Source: Lotus japonicus (lineage: Eukaryota > Streptophyta > Magnoliopsida > Fabales > Fabaceae). Taken from it: DNA of 64,000 nucleotides. Shown in pieces: positions 1 to 11,587 of the stretch (positions are counted from its first letter, which is position 1; each line of letters opens with the position of its first letter). Below the pieces are notes generated by a model that searched no databases, was not told the DNA's origin, and worked only from the letters and a program-made list of their open reading frames with translations. The DNA is taken from NCBI RefSeq assembly GCF_012489685.1, contig NC_080044.1:62854732-62918731 (forward strand). The letters are read 5' to 3'. A program made the position numbers and the translations under genes.

Positions 1-217
1 TAATCTATAAATTTATAAAAATGAATTATCCTGCTTGGAAGATCATGAATGGCTTTGGAGAATTGGAATCCCATAATGAGAGATAAATACTCTTTCAAAT
101 GGTTATAGGTGTGCATCCTTGAAAATTGTCTTATTTGTTTATGGAAGTAGAGTTAATAAGTAGTTTTTTTTTTCTCTTTCTGTCTCTCCATTAAAATAAA
201 CTTTACAAACACTGCAG

Positions 218-1243
218 AGTTGGTCTTGTTGAAGTACTTCTTGGTCTTCTTGATTGGAGAGCCGGGGGCAGGAATGGATTTTGTTCCCAGATGAAGTGGA
301 ATGAATCTGAAGCATCAATTGGCAGGGTGCTGGCAATTGAGGTCTGAATCTCAGTCGATTTTATTCTTCCTCTTTTAAGTTTGAATATCTCTCTGCTACT
401 TATTTTCTTCTTTATCAGTATGTTCTGTTTCTTTCTTTCTACTCCTAGATAAAAGTGTGATTGTTTGTCTGCAAGTTCTATGGTCCTCTTATCAATTTAA
501 AATGCATCTAGTGTTTATTTAGTGGATTTCAAATTTTAATCAGTTCGCATTTTGTTTGTGTGGTCTTTGGGGGGTTTCCATGGAAATGACCTTCACCTTT
601 AAATTTCCCATTTCTTTATTTTCTGACACTGTACAACTTTACATTGAGTCTAGATTTTATATTTCTTTCTGCGAGTATTTTTATTTCTTATTATAGGTGC
701 ACAATTTGACAAACACTAAAGAGAGTGATGGTATTTATGGTTTTTCTAGAGAAAATAATCTAGATTGACTAATTTGTGCCAAATTTCTGTTTACTCATTT
801 GTTACTGACAAGTTACACTTTTATGCTGATTCAGGTCTTGCATGCCTTTGCCACTGAAGGGGCCCATTGTACTAAAGTGCGGGAACTATTGAATAATTCT
901 GATGTGAGTCTCAATACATCTCGATTAGTAATATAATGGCTGTTGAAGTTTTGACTTTTTCCTCTTGGCAATTGAAATTGTATTGTATGTTGCAAGTATA
1001 GATATTTTACAATGAATTTTCCTTACTGCATTCCAGGTTTGGAGTGCGTACAAAGACCAGAGGCATGATCTGTTCCTTCCTTCAAATGCTCAATCTGCAG
1101 CTGCTGGAATCGCCGGTCTAATTGAGAATTCATCGTCATCGAGACTCACTTACGCCCTCACAGCTCCTCCACCTCAACCGTCTAATTCTAAATCTCCTCC
1201 ATCCACGTCTGATATAAACGGAAAGCAAGATCAGTTTCTATAG
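218..1243 (+). CDS. GRV2: GRV2/RME-8-type DnaJ protein, last three exons (5' part outside window)
   Basis: Three exons at 218-341, 835-903 and 1037-1243 (TAG stop 1241-1243) join in frame with GT-AG introns; 1-217 looks like the preceding intron. The peptide runs from VGLVEVLLGLLDWRAGG through KWNESEASIGRVLAIE, VLHAFATEGAHCTKVRELL and VWSAYKDQRHDLFLPS to a Ser/Pro-rich tail ending DQFL. I recognise this as the C terminus of plant GRV2/KAM2, the orthologue of animal RME-8. That family is a very large peripheral endosomal membrane protein with a central J domain, needed for vacuolar sorting and endosome maturation. Only about 130 C-terminal residues are visible, so the J domain and other repeats cannot be checked. 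The donor after exon 1 (GTCTGA) is weak, but the reading frame requires it. Identification rests on remembered family conservation. Confidence 0.9.
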
Positions 1244-2505
1244 TACGAAACCATATATCTATCCAAAGCCTATACTAGTAACTCACCTGTATAGTACACT
1301 GTACAGTTTTGTTGTCTACATGCTCCTGGGTTGGTTTTTGGGAAGCATTTGCAATTTTCTTTTAAGAGTTCTTCGTTTGTGTAAAGAGGGATTCCCCACC
1401 TTCCATCCCTCACTTTTCTCCTTGTAAATTGGATGGTGTATTTACTAATTTTTGCTACAAAATAGTGAGGTGATTTTGCCCATCTTGTGTGTAATCTCAA
1501 TTGATGAAGCTAAGCCGGCCAAAACCCAATAATTTTCATCATTTCGACCCAGCCTAGCTTGCTAAAAATGATACTTTTGATTAAAGTGTTTAATCCATAT
1601 TAAAGATATCAGCTAGTTTTACATCGAAGCTCTAACTCGGGTTAAAGTTGATACTTGAGTTGGATGATTTACTTATAATATATAAATTTAATGTTGAATA
1701 ATTTACTTAATATTTTAGAACAACTTCTTCCTTTACAAAGTTACTTTGAGTAGTTTCTTTTAAAAGTACTTCTCATTCCAACATGAAAATCTACCGAAGT
1801 TTCCATATATACACACGTGTCATAAAAGCAAGGTAGCTTAATGAGCAGCCATAGTTCAACAAACTAACCTAACCATGATTGAGCCTCATAATCATAAAAA
1901 GAGATGTAGTTGGGCAAATGAAGGATATTGTTTTTATTATAGATGTTTCCGTGAGTAACCAAATTTTGTGTGGTGTTATCTGTCCCTTTGTCATGTGCCA
2001 CATGTTTTCTCATTAATTCTCAGTCTTAACATCCTTTCATCTATGGTGTTATGTCAATTTGTCCACAACTTAGCCTCGTATACATGCCTAGCTTGTTTTT
2101 ATCAGATTCGACTTTCGAGAACCAGTTAGGGTTTTGTCACCATTCAGTAATGAGAAACAAGTTGAGATTTGTCAAAGCTTTCATGAACAAAGGAATATTG
2201 CTTGTTTATAATTTTTTTCTTTGTTTCTTCGTTTTCGCATTGTGCATCTGTCACATGACAGCTAACTACACACACATATATAATGGTAAGATAATTACCT
2301 ACGCAAACGAAAATAAATGTTGAGAGTAGGGATTAGGTTATGTTAATTGCACCGCGTTATCCATCATACACTCCAGTGAAATGATTAGTCAGATATATAT
2401 GAAGTGCAGGGATGATCTACTTATGTAGTGAAAATTTATAGTTTCCAGTTCATTTTTGATTTAAAAAATTACCGATTATGGATGATGTGAACCTAAAACA
2501 TAGAA
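1244..2505. other. Intergenic: GRV2 3' UTR and AT-rich spacer
   Basis: The first few hundred bases should be the 3' UTR of the GRV2-type gene. The rest is AT-rich, and its short ORFs have no recognisable motif. No repeat or gene is supported. Confidence 0.6.
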
Positions 2506-2705
2506 CCAAGTGAGTTGGTGTAGTGGTTCAGCACTTCATCCTTTAAGCAAGTGGTTGAGGGTTTGAATCCCAACTCTTGCGAATAGAAAAAACTCCTTGG
2601 CCAGCCCCCTACCGCTTAGTGCGCTGACCGTGGGACGATGGATTAGTCTCACGGCTATTGACCGTGGGGATACATTGGTCAAGACTAAAAAAAATAATAA
2701 TAAAT
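2506..2705 (+). mobile_element. tRNA-derived SINE, copy 1
   Basis: The sequence has a pol III A-box-like segment (TGGTGTAGTGG, 2516-2526) and a B box (GGTTTGAATCC, 2560-2570), a non-tRNA body and an A-rich 3' tail around 2688-2705. The body matches the copy at 4281-4470 closely along its length. Possible target duplication is imperfect (aaaacatagaacc before, aaaatatagac after). SINEs are non-autonomous and use LINE machinery. Confidence 0.8.
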
Positions 2706-3085
2706 AAAATATAGACTTACCCAAAAAATAATCATAAGAGAAAAAATTTCCAAGTAACATTTACAAACCCACTACTTGAATTGACTATTTTCAGTTTAAC
2801 TAAGAATTTCAAAATATTTTTAGTACAATGGAGAGCATATTTATTACTCATAATAATAAATCCTTCAAGTCAAACAAGATTATCTAATTTATTTACACAA
2901 ATAAATACACAATATTTTTGGTGTTGACTAGTGTGGTCCGCTTAAGTTAAAGGGTCACCCTAGACCACAGTCTAAACTTGATTATTTAGTAGAATTTGGG
3001 ATCAACATGAACCACCTAATTAAAAAATTCAAAATTAAATAACAATCAATTTGTCAAAATATATTTGTCTTCAACCTCGACCCTT
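2706..3085. other. AT-rich spacer
   Basis: No gene or recognisable repeat seen. Confidence 0.5.
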
Positions 3086-3240
3086 AGGACCCGTTTGGTG
3101 GCCAGGATAGGATATGATAGGAAAGTAGGATATTAACAGGATATGATAAGAGCAGGATAGATTGTTATCCTGGCAAGCGTTTGGTGTGCACCAGATAGGA
3201 TACAATGTTAATATCAAACAATGAATAAAAATTCATAATA
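3086..3240. mobile_element. Fragment of a dispersed MITE-like repeat
   Basis: Starts with a 'ggacccgtttggtggcc' type end and contains internally repeated 'aggataggatatga' words and 'caagcgtttggtg'. Such 'cgtttggtgg' ends are common at TIRs of plant MITEs. The second terminus and a target duplication were not found, so this is a partial or unresolved copy. Confidence 0.4.
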
Positions 3241-3329
3241 TATTGTATAAGCTTATATTATTGTGTCTAATACGGCGTGACAAACAAGTTTTTATATCAT
3301 CCAAGAAAAATGTTTTAGAATAAGTCCCC

Positions 3330-3530
3330 GAAGGATAGCTCAAGTAGTAAGAGCTAGAGACACAAGAGGGGGGTGGGATAAAGGGTGAAGGGTCTTGGGT
3401 TCGAACCCGGAGGAGAGATTAATTTTTTTTTTGTTCTTTGGTCACCAGTCTCCACGGGAAAAGGGGCCTCGAAACTAATCTGGCTCGGGATACGGTAGTG
3501 ATGTCCCTGGCCACAACGGTATTATTTTTT
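3330..3530 (+). mobile_element. tRNA-derived SINE-like element, second family
   Basis: An A-box-like segment (GGATAGCTCAAGTAGTAAGAGC near 3344; long enough for the box plus flanks) is followed by a canonical B box (GGGTTCGAACCC near 3398-3409), then a body ending in a T-rich stretch around 3521-3531. The head resembles a tRNA gene, but the spacing between boxes and the missing acceptor-stem pairing argue against a functional tRNA. Ends and target duplication are not resolved. Confidence 0.55.
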
Positions 3531-3533
3531 TTA

Positions 3534-3620
3534 CCTTAGAGGGAATCGAACCCGGGCCAGAAGCATATGCGAAATCCCTTAAGAAAATGCACATTCACCA
3601 CTTATACCACCCCTTGTGGT
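3534..3620 (-). mobile_element. tRNA-like SINE head, inverted
   Basis: On the minus strand, GGGGTGGTATAAGTGGTG (A-box-like) is followed by GGGTTCGATTCCC (B box). The 5' head abuts the preceding SINE tail. No body or tail is recognisable beyond it, so it looks like a truncated copy of a third SINE or tRNA-derived sequence. Confidence 0.5.
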
Positions 3621-4079
3621 TGGAGGAGGGACTAATTTACTAATATTTCTAACAACTAACATTTTCCTATAAAAATAAATAAATAAATAAAAATATAATA
3701 ATACTAACATTTGGGACCACCCGTATATGACCCTAATGGTCCAAATCCATGATAGATTTCACCAAATATTGTCTAGGTTTGGCAATTGAGTGAAATATAG
3801 TATCTCTTTCCTACATTTATGTCAAAAAGATGTTTGCTTCATTGCTTATAATATTTTACTTTGGCTTCACATTTTTAAGATCTGAATTTGCTCCCTCTAT
3901 TTTTGAAAACTGTATTTTAGTCTCTTTATTTTTCTCTTCGCAAGAATTTAAATGCATGTTCTAGAAATAGAGGAAACAACTCCATCCGTTTTAAAATTTA
4001 CAGACCAAAACAAAACAAAATTATTAAATTGAATTATACTTTTGATCCTATAATTTTAATAATTTGTGATTTTGGTCCA
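3621..4079. other. AT-rich spacer
   Basis: No gene or named repeat is supported. Confidence 0.5.
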
Positions 4080-4203
4080 TGTTATTTTGGCCTTGACCAA
4101 GATATCCCCACAGCTGACAGCCGTGAGACTAATCTCTCGCCCCACGGTCAGTGCACTAAGCAGTAGGGGCTGACCAAGGAGTTTTTTCTATTCGTGTTAT
4201 TTT
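4080..4203 (-). mobile_element. 5'-truncated SINE (family 1) with 9-bp target duplication
   Basis: 4089-4194 read on the minus strand match the 3' half of the family-1 SINE (from 'cgaatagaaaaaactcc' to 'cttggtcaagg'). The tRNA head is missing. The piece is flanked by TGTTATTTT at 4080-4088 and 4195-4203, which supports retrotransposition of a truncated copy rather than later deletion. The usual A-rich tail is absent or very short. Confidence 0.75.
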
Positions 4204-4268
4204 AATTGCATGTTCATATTAAATCTCTTTACTTTCAAAAAAATTAAAAAACATTATATATGACTAAA

Positions 4269-4481
4269 ACACATTTAACCAACTAAGTGGGTTGGTATAG
4301 TGGTTCAGCACTTCATCTTTAAGCAAATGGTTGAAGTTTGAATCTCAACTCTTGCGAATAGAAAAAATTCTTTGGCTAGCCCTCTACGGCTTAGTGTACT
4401 GATCATGGGGCGAGGGATTAGTCTCATAAATATCGGCTGTGAGATACCTTGTTCAAGAAAAAAAAAAAAACACATTTAACC
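4269..4481 (+). mobile_element. tRNA-derived SINE, copy 2, complete with TSD
   Basis: Element 4281-4470 with A box (TTGGTATAGTGG) and a diverged B box (AGTTTGAATCTC), the same body as copy 1, and a poly(A) tail just before 4470. A 12-bp direct repeat ACACATTTAACC flanks it (4269-4280 and 4470-4481), the hallmark of LINE-mediated insertion. Confidence 0.88.
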
Positions 4482-5278
4482 GTGCTGTGTGATTTGGACA
4501 TAAATCCACCGTATCTAGGCTTAAAACTGGACAATCTTTTTAAATCAGTATATCCATGTTATCACTCAAGACTTGAAAATTAATTTATTAACTTATTCAA
4601 TTCTGATGGGGTCTGGTTTGGAACATACGTCGCAACGAAGTAATAAATAAGAATTTTGCATGTTGTGTTTTCTTTTACAAGGGTTGCCTATACCAATTTG
4701 TTTTGAATTTGGATTACATGTAATTAGACATTTTCTATGTTCACTGTCATATCATAGGGTGCAAAAGTGCACCACTTTTTTGTTTTTGCATATTAGGCGC
4801 ACCTTGATTAAAGCATTTCATTAAAACTATTTTTTTTTTATTTTCTTATTAAATGGTAAAAATATTCACTACACAACTTACCTACTTAAGGGACAAATTC
4901 GTAATTGAATTATATATATATAAGTCCCTAAATCCTTGATCTCTAACTGTTAGTGATTGATTTAGTGCCCTACTTTGGAGACCCGATTCGGTCGCCGATT
5001 TTAGAGATCAATTCAGGGACAATTGTTTGGGACCAAGTTTAGTAACTGAATAGTTGGTCTCTAAATGATTACTAATGGTTCTATTATAAAAGTCCAATCC
5101 AAAATTAAGAAATCTAGTTTTGGCTTATATATGTGACAATCAACCACAAAACGCATACATCAACGGGTATACAATTATTCTAATTTAAACGAATGTCTTG
5201 AGTTAGAGTTCCTATAAATGTATGAATACTGTAAAAAAATTACACATCATTAAATTAAAACTCATCAATTTATCATGT
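4482..5278. other. Spacer with unassigned repeat-like segment
   Basis: AT-rich. Around 4960-5085 there is a run of 'gtttaggtccc/ggtctctaaatg'-like words resembling dispersed plant repeats, but no ends or coding capacity could be defined. Confidence 0.4.
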
Positions 5279-5403
5279 CATATATGAGCTTTTTTTTAAA
5301 AAAAAAATGATTCATTCAATTAAGAAGAAACAGAGGGCTCAGAGGCCATTACATTAGATTAGACTAAGCCATAAAAGTCTTGAGGGATCTCCTCAATCCA
5401 AAC

Positions 5404-8400
5404 TCAAACACCTAAAGTAAAAGAACGCTTAGCTAAAGCATCAGCGACACTATTGCCAGCAAAGCGAATAAAGCTGAAATCAAAAGCATCAAAACCAGAA
5501 GACAAACGACGACAATCTAAAATCGAAGAGTCTAAAATAGAGCAACCACCCCGGCGCTTCCACGCCTCATAAAGAAGGAGACAGTCGGTCTCGAACACTA
5601 CGTGCCGGAAACCAAGATCCATAGCCAAACCGAGCGCCCAACGGAAAGAGAGCCCCTCCGCTAACAAAGAAGATGATGCTGGACCCTGCGAGGAGCACGC
5701 TGCTGCCAACACTTCACCACGAGAATTCCTAGCAACAAGACCGAAACCTGCGTCACCGGTAGGAGCCATCGCCGCATCAAAATTGATCTTGAATGTGCCC
5801 GGATGTGGACGGGACCAAGTGTTGGGACGATGAACTTGCGGAACCATAGGACCCTCCAAAGGTGGTAGCGGTGTGAGTGAAGCTGCATGGGTCAAAATCT
5901 GCTCCAACGTTGAAGCCTTCTCCTTGAAACATAGCTCATTTATGGCCATCCAAATCGCATACAGCAAGGTGAGAAAGGCTCCAAGGCTGGACATGTCTGC
6001 AACCTGCATAAAATCAAAAACAAACTCATGCACTCGGCACTCATGAGCTAGGCGGAAACCAAGAGAGCTGGCAAACCAAATTGGCTGCACCATCGGGCAA
6101 AAAAGCAACGCATGTTGGACCGTCTCCGGAGCTACCAAACAACGCGGGCACGTCGGTTCCGTGACCAAACCGCGCGCATGAAGGTAGGCTCTCACCGGAA
6201 GGACCTCAAGGCACGCCCGCCACCCCGTCTCACGGCAGCGAGGGAGCGCATCAGCTTTCCAAAGCTTCCTCCAATCCGCACGCGGAAGAGAGGGGACCTG
6301 GGAAGAAGACGCAACAACAACTTCAGTGCCGTGGCGAAGGAATTGGTAACCTGACTTGGTCGAGTAATGACCATCTGAAGAGAAAGGCCAATACAGAACA
6401 TCATCATGAGGAACAAGAGGCAAAGGAATTGCCATAATCGCTCGCGCCGTCGGCGGACAACAAATAAAATTGATAAGCTCCCTATTCCATGCCAGCAAGC
6501 CCGACAACATAAGGTGAGACACAAGAGAGACTCCAAACTGTTGAGCAAGCTCCACACTATACACCAGTGTATCCGTCCCTGGAACCCACTTGTCTGACCA
6601 AGCCTTAACACTTTTACCATTACCAATATTCCACATACCCCCAGTTGCAAAGATCTCACCAGATCGCATAATACTAGACCAAGCATAACTCGGGCGATAG
6701 CCACGTTTAGCCCCGCGGATCGTGCCTCGCAGGAAATAAACCGCTCTATAAACCTTCCCCATAAGTGATTCAGGATTGGATTTGATACGCCACCAATTTT
6801 TGGCTACTAAAGCAGAATTAAACATTTTAAAATCTCTAAACCCAAGTCCGCCATTATCCTTGGCCTTGCACAAATCCTTCCAACTAAGACAATGCATACC
6901 AGGTCTTGTTACATCCCCGCCCCAATAGAACCGGCTAATCATTCCCTCAATCTGATTACATAACCCACCAGGGAGTAAAAAACAAGACATGACATAGGAC
7001 GGAATCGCCTGTGCCACCGCTTTTACAAGCACCTCTCTCCCTGCTCTAGAGAGTGACCTCTCTTTCCAGCCCTTAAGCTTCTTCCAAACACGCTCCTTGA
7101 CAAAATTAAAAATCTGAGTCTTCGACTTACCAATGATGGTAGGAAGCCATAAGTATTTGTCATAGCTCTCCACCGCCTTTACAGTGAACAACTGTCTAAG
7201 CTCATGAAAACAATCATCTGGCACATTTCGGCTACAAGAGAGCATCGATTTATCAAGGTTAATGACTTGACCCGAAGCTTGTTCGTAACTGGCAAGAATT
7301 GCCTTAATGGACAGAGCCTCCTGTACCATGGCTCGGGCAAAAATGACATTGTCATCTGCAAAAAACAAATGGGAAATTACAGGGGCAGTTCTAGCAATTT
7401 TTATACCATGAAGGGAAGACGCTAATACAGCTTTATTGATCAGTGCAGAAAACACCTTACCACAAAGAATAAAAAGATAAGGAGATAGAGGATCCCCTTG
7501 TCGAAGACCTCGATGAGGTTGAAAAGGTTCTTGAGGTGCACCATTTAACATAATAGAAAAGTCCACAGTGGACACACACGTCATGATGAGGCTCACCCAT
7601 GAAGCAGGGAACCCCATCTGCTGTAACACACTCGCCAAAAAAGGCCATTCCACTCTATCGTACGCTTTTGACATATCTAATTTTAAAGCCATTACGCCAT
7701 TACGACCACTTATCTTTTTCTTCATATAGTGAAAACACTCAAACGCCACCAAGGCATTATTCGTGATCAGACGACCAGGAACAAAGGCAGTTTGAGACTC
7801 ACAAATAAGATCAGGCAAAATTATTTTTAGCCTATTCGCCAAGGTCTTAGTAATAATTTTAAAAATCACATTACATAGACTTATGGGCCTAAATTGATTT
7901 GCATGCATAGGTTTCTTTACCTTAGGTATTAAAACAAGAAGAGTTTTATTGATAATACCTGGTGAGATGTCTCCATGAAGGACCTGCAGGCAGAAATGTG
8001 AAACATCGTCGCCGATAATATGCTAAATTTTTTGGTAAAACAAAGCAGGCAAACCATCACACCCCGGTGCTTTAGTTGGGTGCATTTGGAACAGGGCCTC
8101 TTCCACATCCTCTTTAGTAAAAGGAGTGGACAAGATCTGGTAGTGATGTGGTGAGATTCTTCCTGACACCAGCGATGTGACTGACTCAATGTCGACAGGA
8201 CCATTGGAAGTGAAGAGGTTCGTAAAGTAACCTGCTAGAACCCGGTAAATATCCTTGTCCTCCTCCACTGTGCGCCCCCTGTCATCCTTCAGCTCCTCAA
8301 TCGTATTTCTTTTGCGTCGCTGCGTGGCCTTTGTGTGGAAAAAATGTGTATTCCTATCACCATGATGGAGCCAATTGGCTCGTGAACGCTGGCACCAAAC

Positions 8401-9432
8401 CACCTCATCCTGTTCAAGGAGAACATCAAGTTTGCTCTCAATCTCAGCTGTTTCATCAACAACCGGTGTGGACTGGTTTTGACTCTGCAGAAACTGAAGT
8501 CTGGACTTCAAATCCGAAACCTGTTTGGCCACATCTCTGTATTTCTCACGTCCCCATCTGTCAAGAGAACCTCCAACCTCTGATAATTTAGAAACAATAT
8601 CTGGGCCAGTACGGTTCCAGGTCTCCGCTATCACCTCTGCACACTCCTCCCCGCTTTGGAGCCATAATTCCTCAAATCTGAACATGTGGACCCTCAGCCT
8701 AAAAACAGATGACCTTCGAGTACCACAAGCGAACAGAATGAGGTTGTGATCAGAACGGTAACGAGGTAGATGAGAAACATTATTCACATGCCACAACTCT
8801 AACCAGCTGTCATTAACAAGTGCAAAATCCAGCCTCTCCTCAATTGTGTCAGGAGACTTCCTCTTATTAGACCAAGTATAACGGTAACCAGAATAGTCAA
8901 TATCTCGAAGACCACACTCAGAAATAGTGTCTAAAGCCAAGTGAATGTGAGACACATTCACTGGGTTACCTCCAATTTTGTCCATAGGACTCAGGATATC
9001 ATTAAAATCGACAATACATAGCCAAGGGACGATATCAGCCGGTTTATAATCATTTATCATTCGCCAAGTACGCCATTTATTCTGGTCATCAGGCCACCCA
9101 TAAACTGCCAGAACCTGCATAAGAATATTAGAATCATGGTGTTTAATCATAAATAAAATATGGTTAAGTGAAGAATGAACTACCGTAATTTCAGTTCCTT
9201 CTCCCCACCATAAACACAAGCCACCAGCTCTTGAACGGCCAGAACCTGTGCAAGACACTGGAAAGATGTTCCCAAAGCCACCAAAACCACGCAAAGATGC
9301 CATCTCACTATCTGAACGACGAGTCTCCATGGCGAAGACCACGTCAGGATCTTTTGAACGGATGAGCCTGCGCAAGGCTCGAACTGCACGTGGGTTCCCA
9401 AGCCCACGGTAGTTCCAAGATAGGATCCTCAT
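5404..9432 (-). pseudogene. LINE ORF2: APE endonuclease, reverse transcriptase, RNase H; one amber stop
   Basis: One frame of 1,343 codons from ATG 9432-9430 to the stop at 5404. Endonuclease motifs come first: SWNYRGLGNPRAV, the catalytic E in FAMETR, VDFNDIL, a YTWSN segment and SDHNLIL. Reverse transcriptase follows with RPISLCNVIFK, LDMSKAYDRVEW, RGLRQGDPLSPYLF and FADD. Then comes a zf-RVT Cys/His segment (CPRCLVAPETVQHALLFCP) and a C-terminal RNase H with its acidic residues (NFDAAM, LLAEGLSFRWAL, FETDCLLL, ADALAKR). The only break seen is a TAG after FYQKI near 8023, where the family normally has Trp (TGG to TAG). The protein nicks target DNA and copies its own RNA in the nucleus. Confidence 0.92.
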
Positions 9433-10691
9433 TGAGGTGGGCGGAGCTGATCAACAGACTTCGCCATTCCCAATCCAGAAATGTTGTTTTGTCTCTTTAA
9501 AGGGGGAGACACCCCAGAACCACTACTCATATGAGAAACACCATTGTCGGAAGTCCCAACTGCACGCTTGCGCGGGTTTGTGTCGGAAAGGATGCCAGAT
9601 TGCATAGGCTTAGTAACTCCCCCACCACCTCCATTCTCATCTCCTCCCACCGGTAAACCAACGCTTGGAAAGGTGAAAGAAGAGTCCTCATGACTCTTGT
9701 CCTGTGTCCCACTAGAGGAGCTGCCCATAAGGAGCGTCTCCGTGGCCATGGAGGTGTTGTTATCCTATTCCTGCACCCTTGACTCATGCCCAGACCTTGA
9801 GGTAGTGTCTCGGTTTTCTTCCTCAAGTTTCTCCAACTCAGTATCGACATCCAAGTCATCTTCCTGCCCTACAGCAACCCCGACCACATTCTCACTGTTT
9901 CCACCGTTGCCATCAGCTACCCCTCGGCGTCGATCATCCCTTCCAACCCCATCGCGGTTACGCCAGGAATCATTGGCTCCATCCCCGACCCTAAGCCATG
10001 GACCATACAGCACGTTTGCTTGTGTTTCATCCGCCGGAGGAGGAACATCGCAGTCACGGATCACATGGTCAATCAGACCACAACGGTAACAAAAGTTGCG
10101 AAGCCGCTCATATTTGAAAAAAACCTCAAAAGGTTGTCCGCCCTCAGTGGTTAGTGCTTGGCCTCGCCGGAGAGGGACGGTTACGTTCACCCAAACTCTG
10201 ATTCTGAAAAACTCCCCAAACCGGTTGGAATCCGATTTGTCCCATTCAATGAATCCCGCAAACCCCCTGCCCAAAGATTGACCAGTCGATTGCTTTCTGA
10301 GCCAAACTGGAAGGTTATGGACCTGCACCCAGTACGGTGTCTGCACCAACGGTACCTGAGCAGGAATCTCATGTACCCGGAACGGCTGGAGGATGACATT
10401 GAAGCGATTGAAGAGCCAAGGTCCCCCTCGCACAGCAAAATTCTTTTCTCTGGTATTAGAGAACTTGAAGAGGAATAAGTTCTGGTTTATCTCTCTGAAC
10501 TCAACATGGTGGGAAGGTCCCCACGCTCGCAGTAATACGCTCCTCAGAGCCCTCGGTTGGAACTCTCCCCGGCATAGCAGCTTGCCCACGGCCAGACATG
10601 TTGGGCTAGGTCCGGATCGACTTGTACTCTCCCCAGATTCAAAACCTCTCTCTCAACACCAGCTAGTCGAACGTTTCTATTCCCAGCCATG
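9429..10691 (-). pseudogene. LINE ORF1: nucleic-acid-binding protein, two lesions
   Basis: ORF1 probably starts at the ATG near 10691 (MAGNRNVRLAGVERE...). A one-base frame change about 40 bases in leads to the long frame, which begins conserved sequence at about 10640 (VGKLLCRGEF, LLRAWG). A DUF4283-like N-terminal domain is followed by a CCHC zinc knuckle (CYRCGLIDHVIRDC, CX2CX4HX4C). A TAG at 9765-9767 interrupts the frame after RVQE. Beyond it the same frame stays open to TGA 9429-9431 with a low-complexity tail. Known role of the family: RNA chaperone/binding in the LINE ribonucleoprotein. The terminal TGA overlaps the ORF2 ATG. Confidence 0.85.
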
Positions 10692-10822
10692 GAAGCAGAA
10701 GCGGAAACCAACAGAAGCTCGAAGGTATTGATGGAGAAACAGAAATAGAATGGCTATCGTGCAGCCAGGAAGAAAGAATCAGAATCACCACGATGCACAG
10801 TACAGAAACATATATGAGCTTT

Positions 10823-11169
10823 GAACAAATAAGTTAGAGATGTATATGCATGCATGTTGATTCACATACAAGCAACTAATCTCTATATATATATCTAAAA
10901 GAAATTTTCACTGTCAAATAATTAGACAACCCCTACAAACCAACGAAGCGCGTCAATTCTTGCAAGCATTTTTAAGCAATTATTTTTAATAAAGGAAAAA
11001 GAGCTTTGCATGTAGCCATGTAGGTGCGACATGAATTATGCATAAAACCTGCATAACCTTTATTATAAATCAGGTCTCATATATTTAAAATCCTATTGAA
11101 CTGTGTATTTATAAATTTCAATTTTTTTGTACATTTGCACTTTTGCGGTGTATAATAGTGGTGGTAGAG
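10823..11169. other. AT-rich spacer
   Basis: Nothing supported apart from short AT runs. Confidence 0.5.
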
Positions 11170-11587
11170 TGCAAGGTATAATAGTGGTGACTGAGGTCTT
11201 GGCGGTTCAGATGGAGCTTACTCTCTTATGGGAGTCTAATATTCGTAGTGTGGTTTGTGAGGTTGATTGTCTAGAGATTGTTGAAACCCTTTAGGGTGAT
11301 CGCTATCATTTTCACGAGCTTGCTACTGAGCTTTTGGTGATTCATGATTTGCTTCACCGGGATTGGAGTGTTCATCTTGTTCATGTGCCTAGGACTGCGA
11401 ATGATGCAGCAGACGGTCTTGCTGGGTTAGATTTGGTTCGCCAATGTGCTTATCTTTGCCTTGAGGATCCTCCTCCTGAGCTTAATCTCATCCTAACTAG
11501 GGATTTATTAGCCTTAGTGTATAAAAGAGCTGTTTCTTGTTCTTTTCTGTTTTTAAGTTTCGATGTACCAAAAAAAATGCAAGATAT
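11170..11587 (+). mobile_element. 5'-truncated LINE: RNase H remnant
   Basis: A degenerate frame reads LTEVLAVQMELTLLWESN, VCEVDCLEIVETL, then a stop, then HELATELL, VHLVHVPRTANDAADGLAG. This is the LINE-type RNase H (RVT_3) domain with its E, D and D positions. A short A run precedes 11578. A near-match TGCAAGGTAT / TGCAAGATAT (11170-11179, 11578-11587) looks like a decayed TSD. It is a different family from the LINE at 5.3-10.8 kb. Confidence 0.75.

Larger units (their letters stand above)
5279..10822 (-). mobile_element. Full-length L1-type LINE with 14-bp target duplication
   Basis: The element occupies about 5293-10808 on the minus strand. CATATATGAGCTTT occurs at both 5279-5292 and 10809-10822, with a short poly(A) tract (T run on the + strand, about 5291-5298) at the 3' end. 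It contains ORF1 (zinc-knuckle RNA-binding protein) and ORF2 (endonuclease, reverse transcriptase, RNase H) in the order expected for plant L1 elements. A 5' leader of about 118 bases precedes ORF1. Each ORF is broken by only one or two lesions, so the insertion is fairly recent, but this copy is probably inactive. Confidence 0.93.

Noticed and set aside
2516..2580. Functional tRNA gene
   Set aside because: A and B boxes are present, but there is no acceptor-stem pairing and the body continues into a SINE with an A-rich tail.
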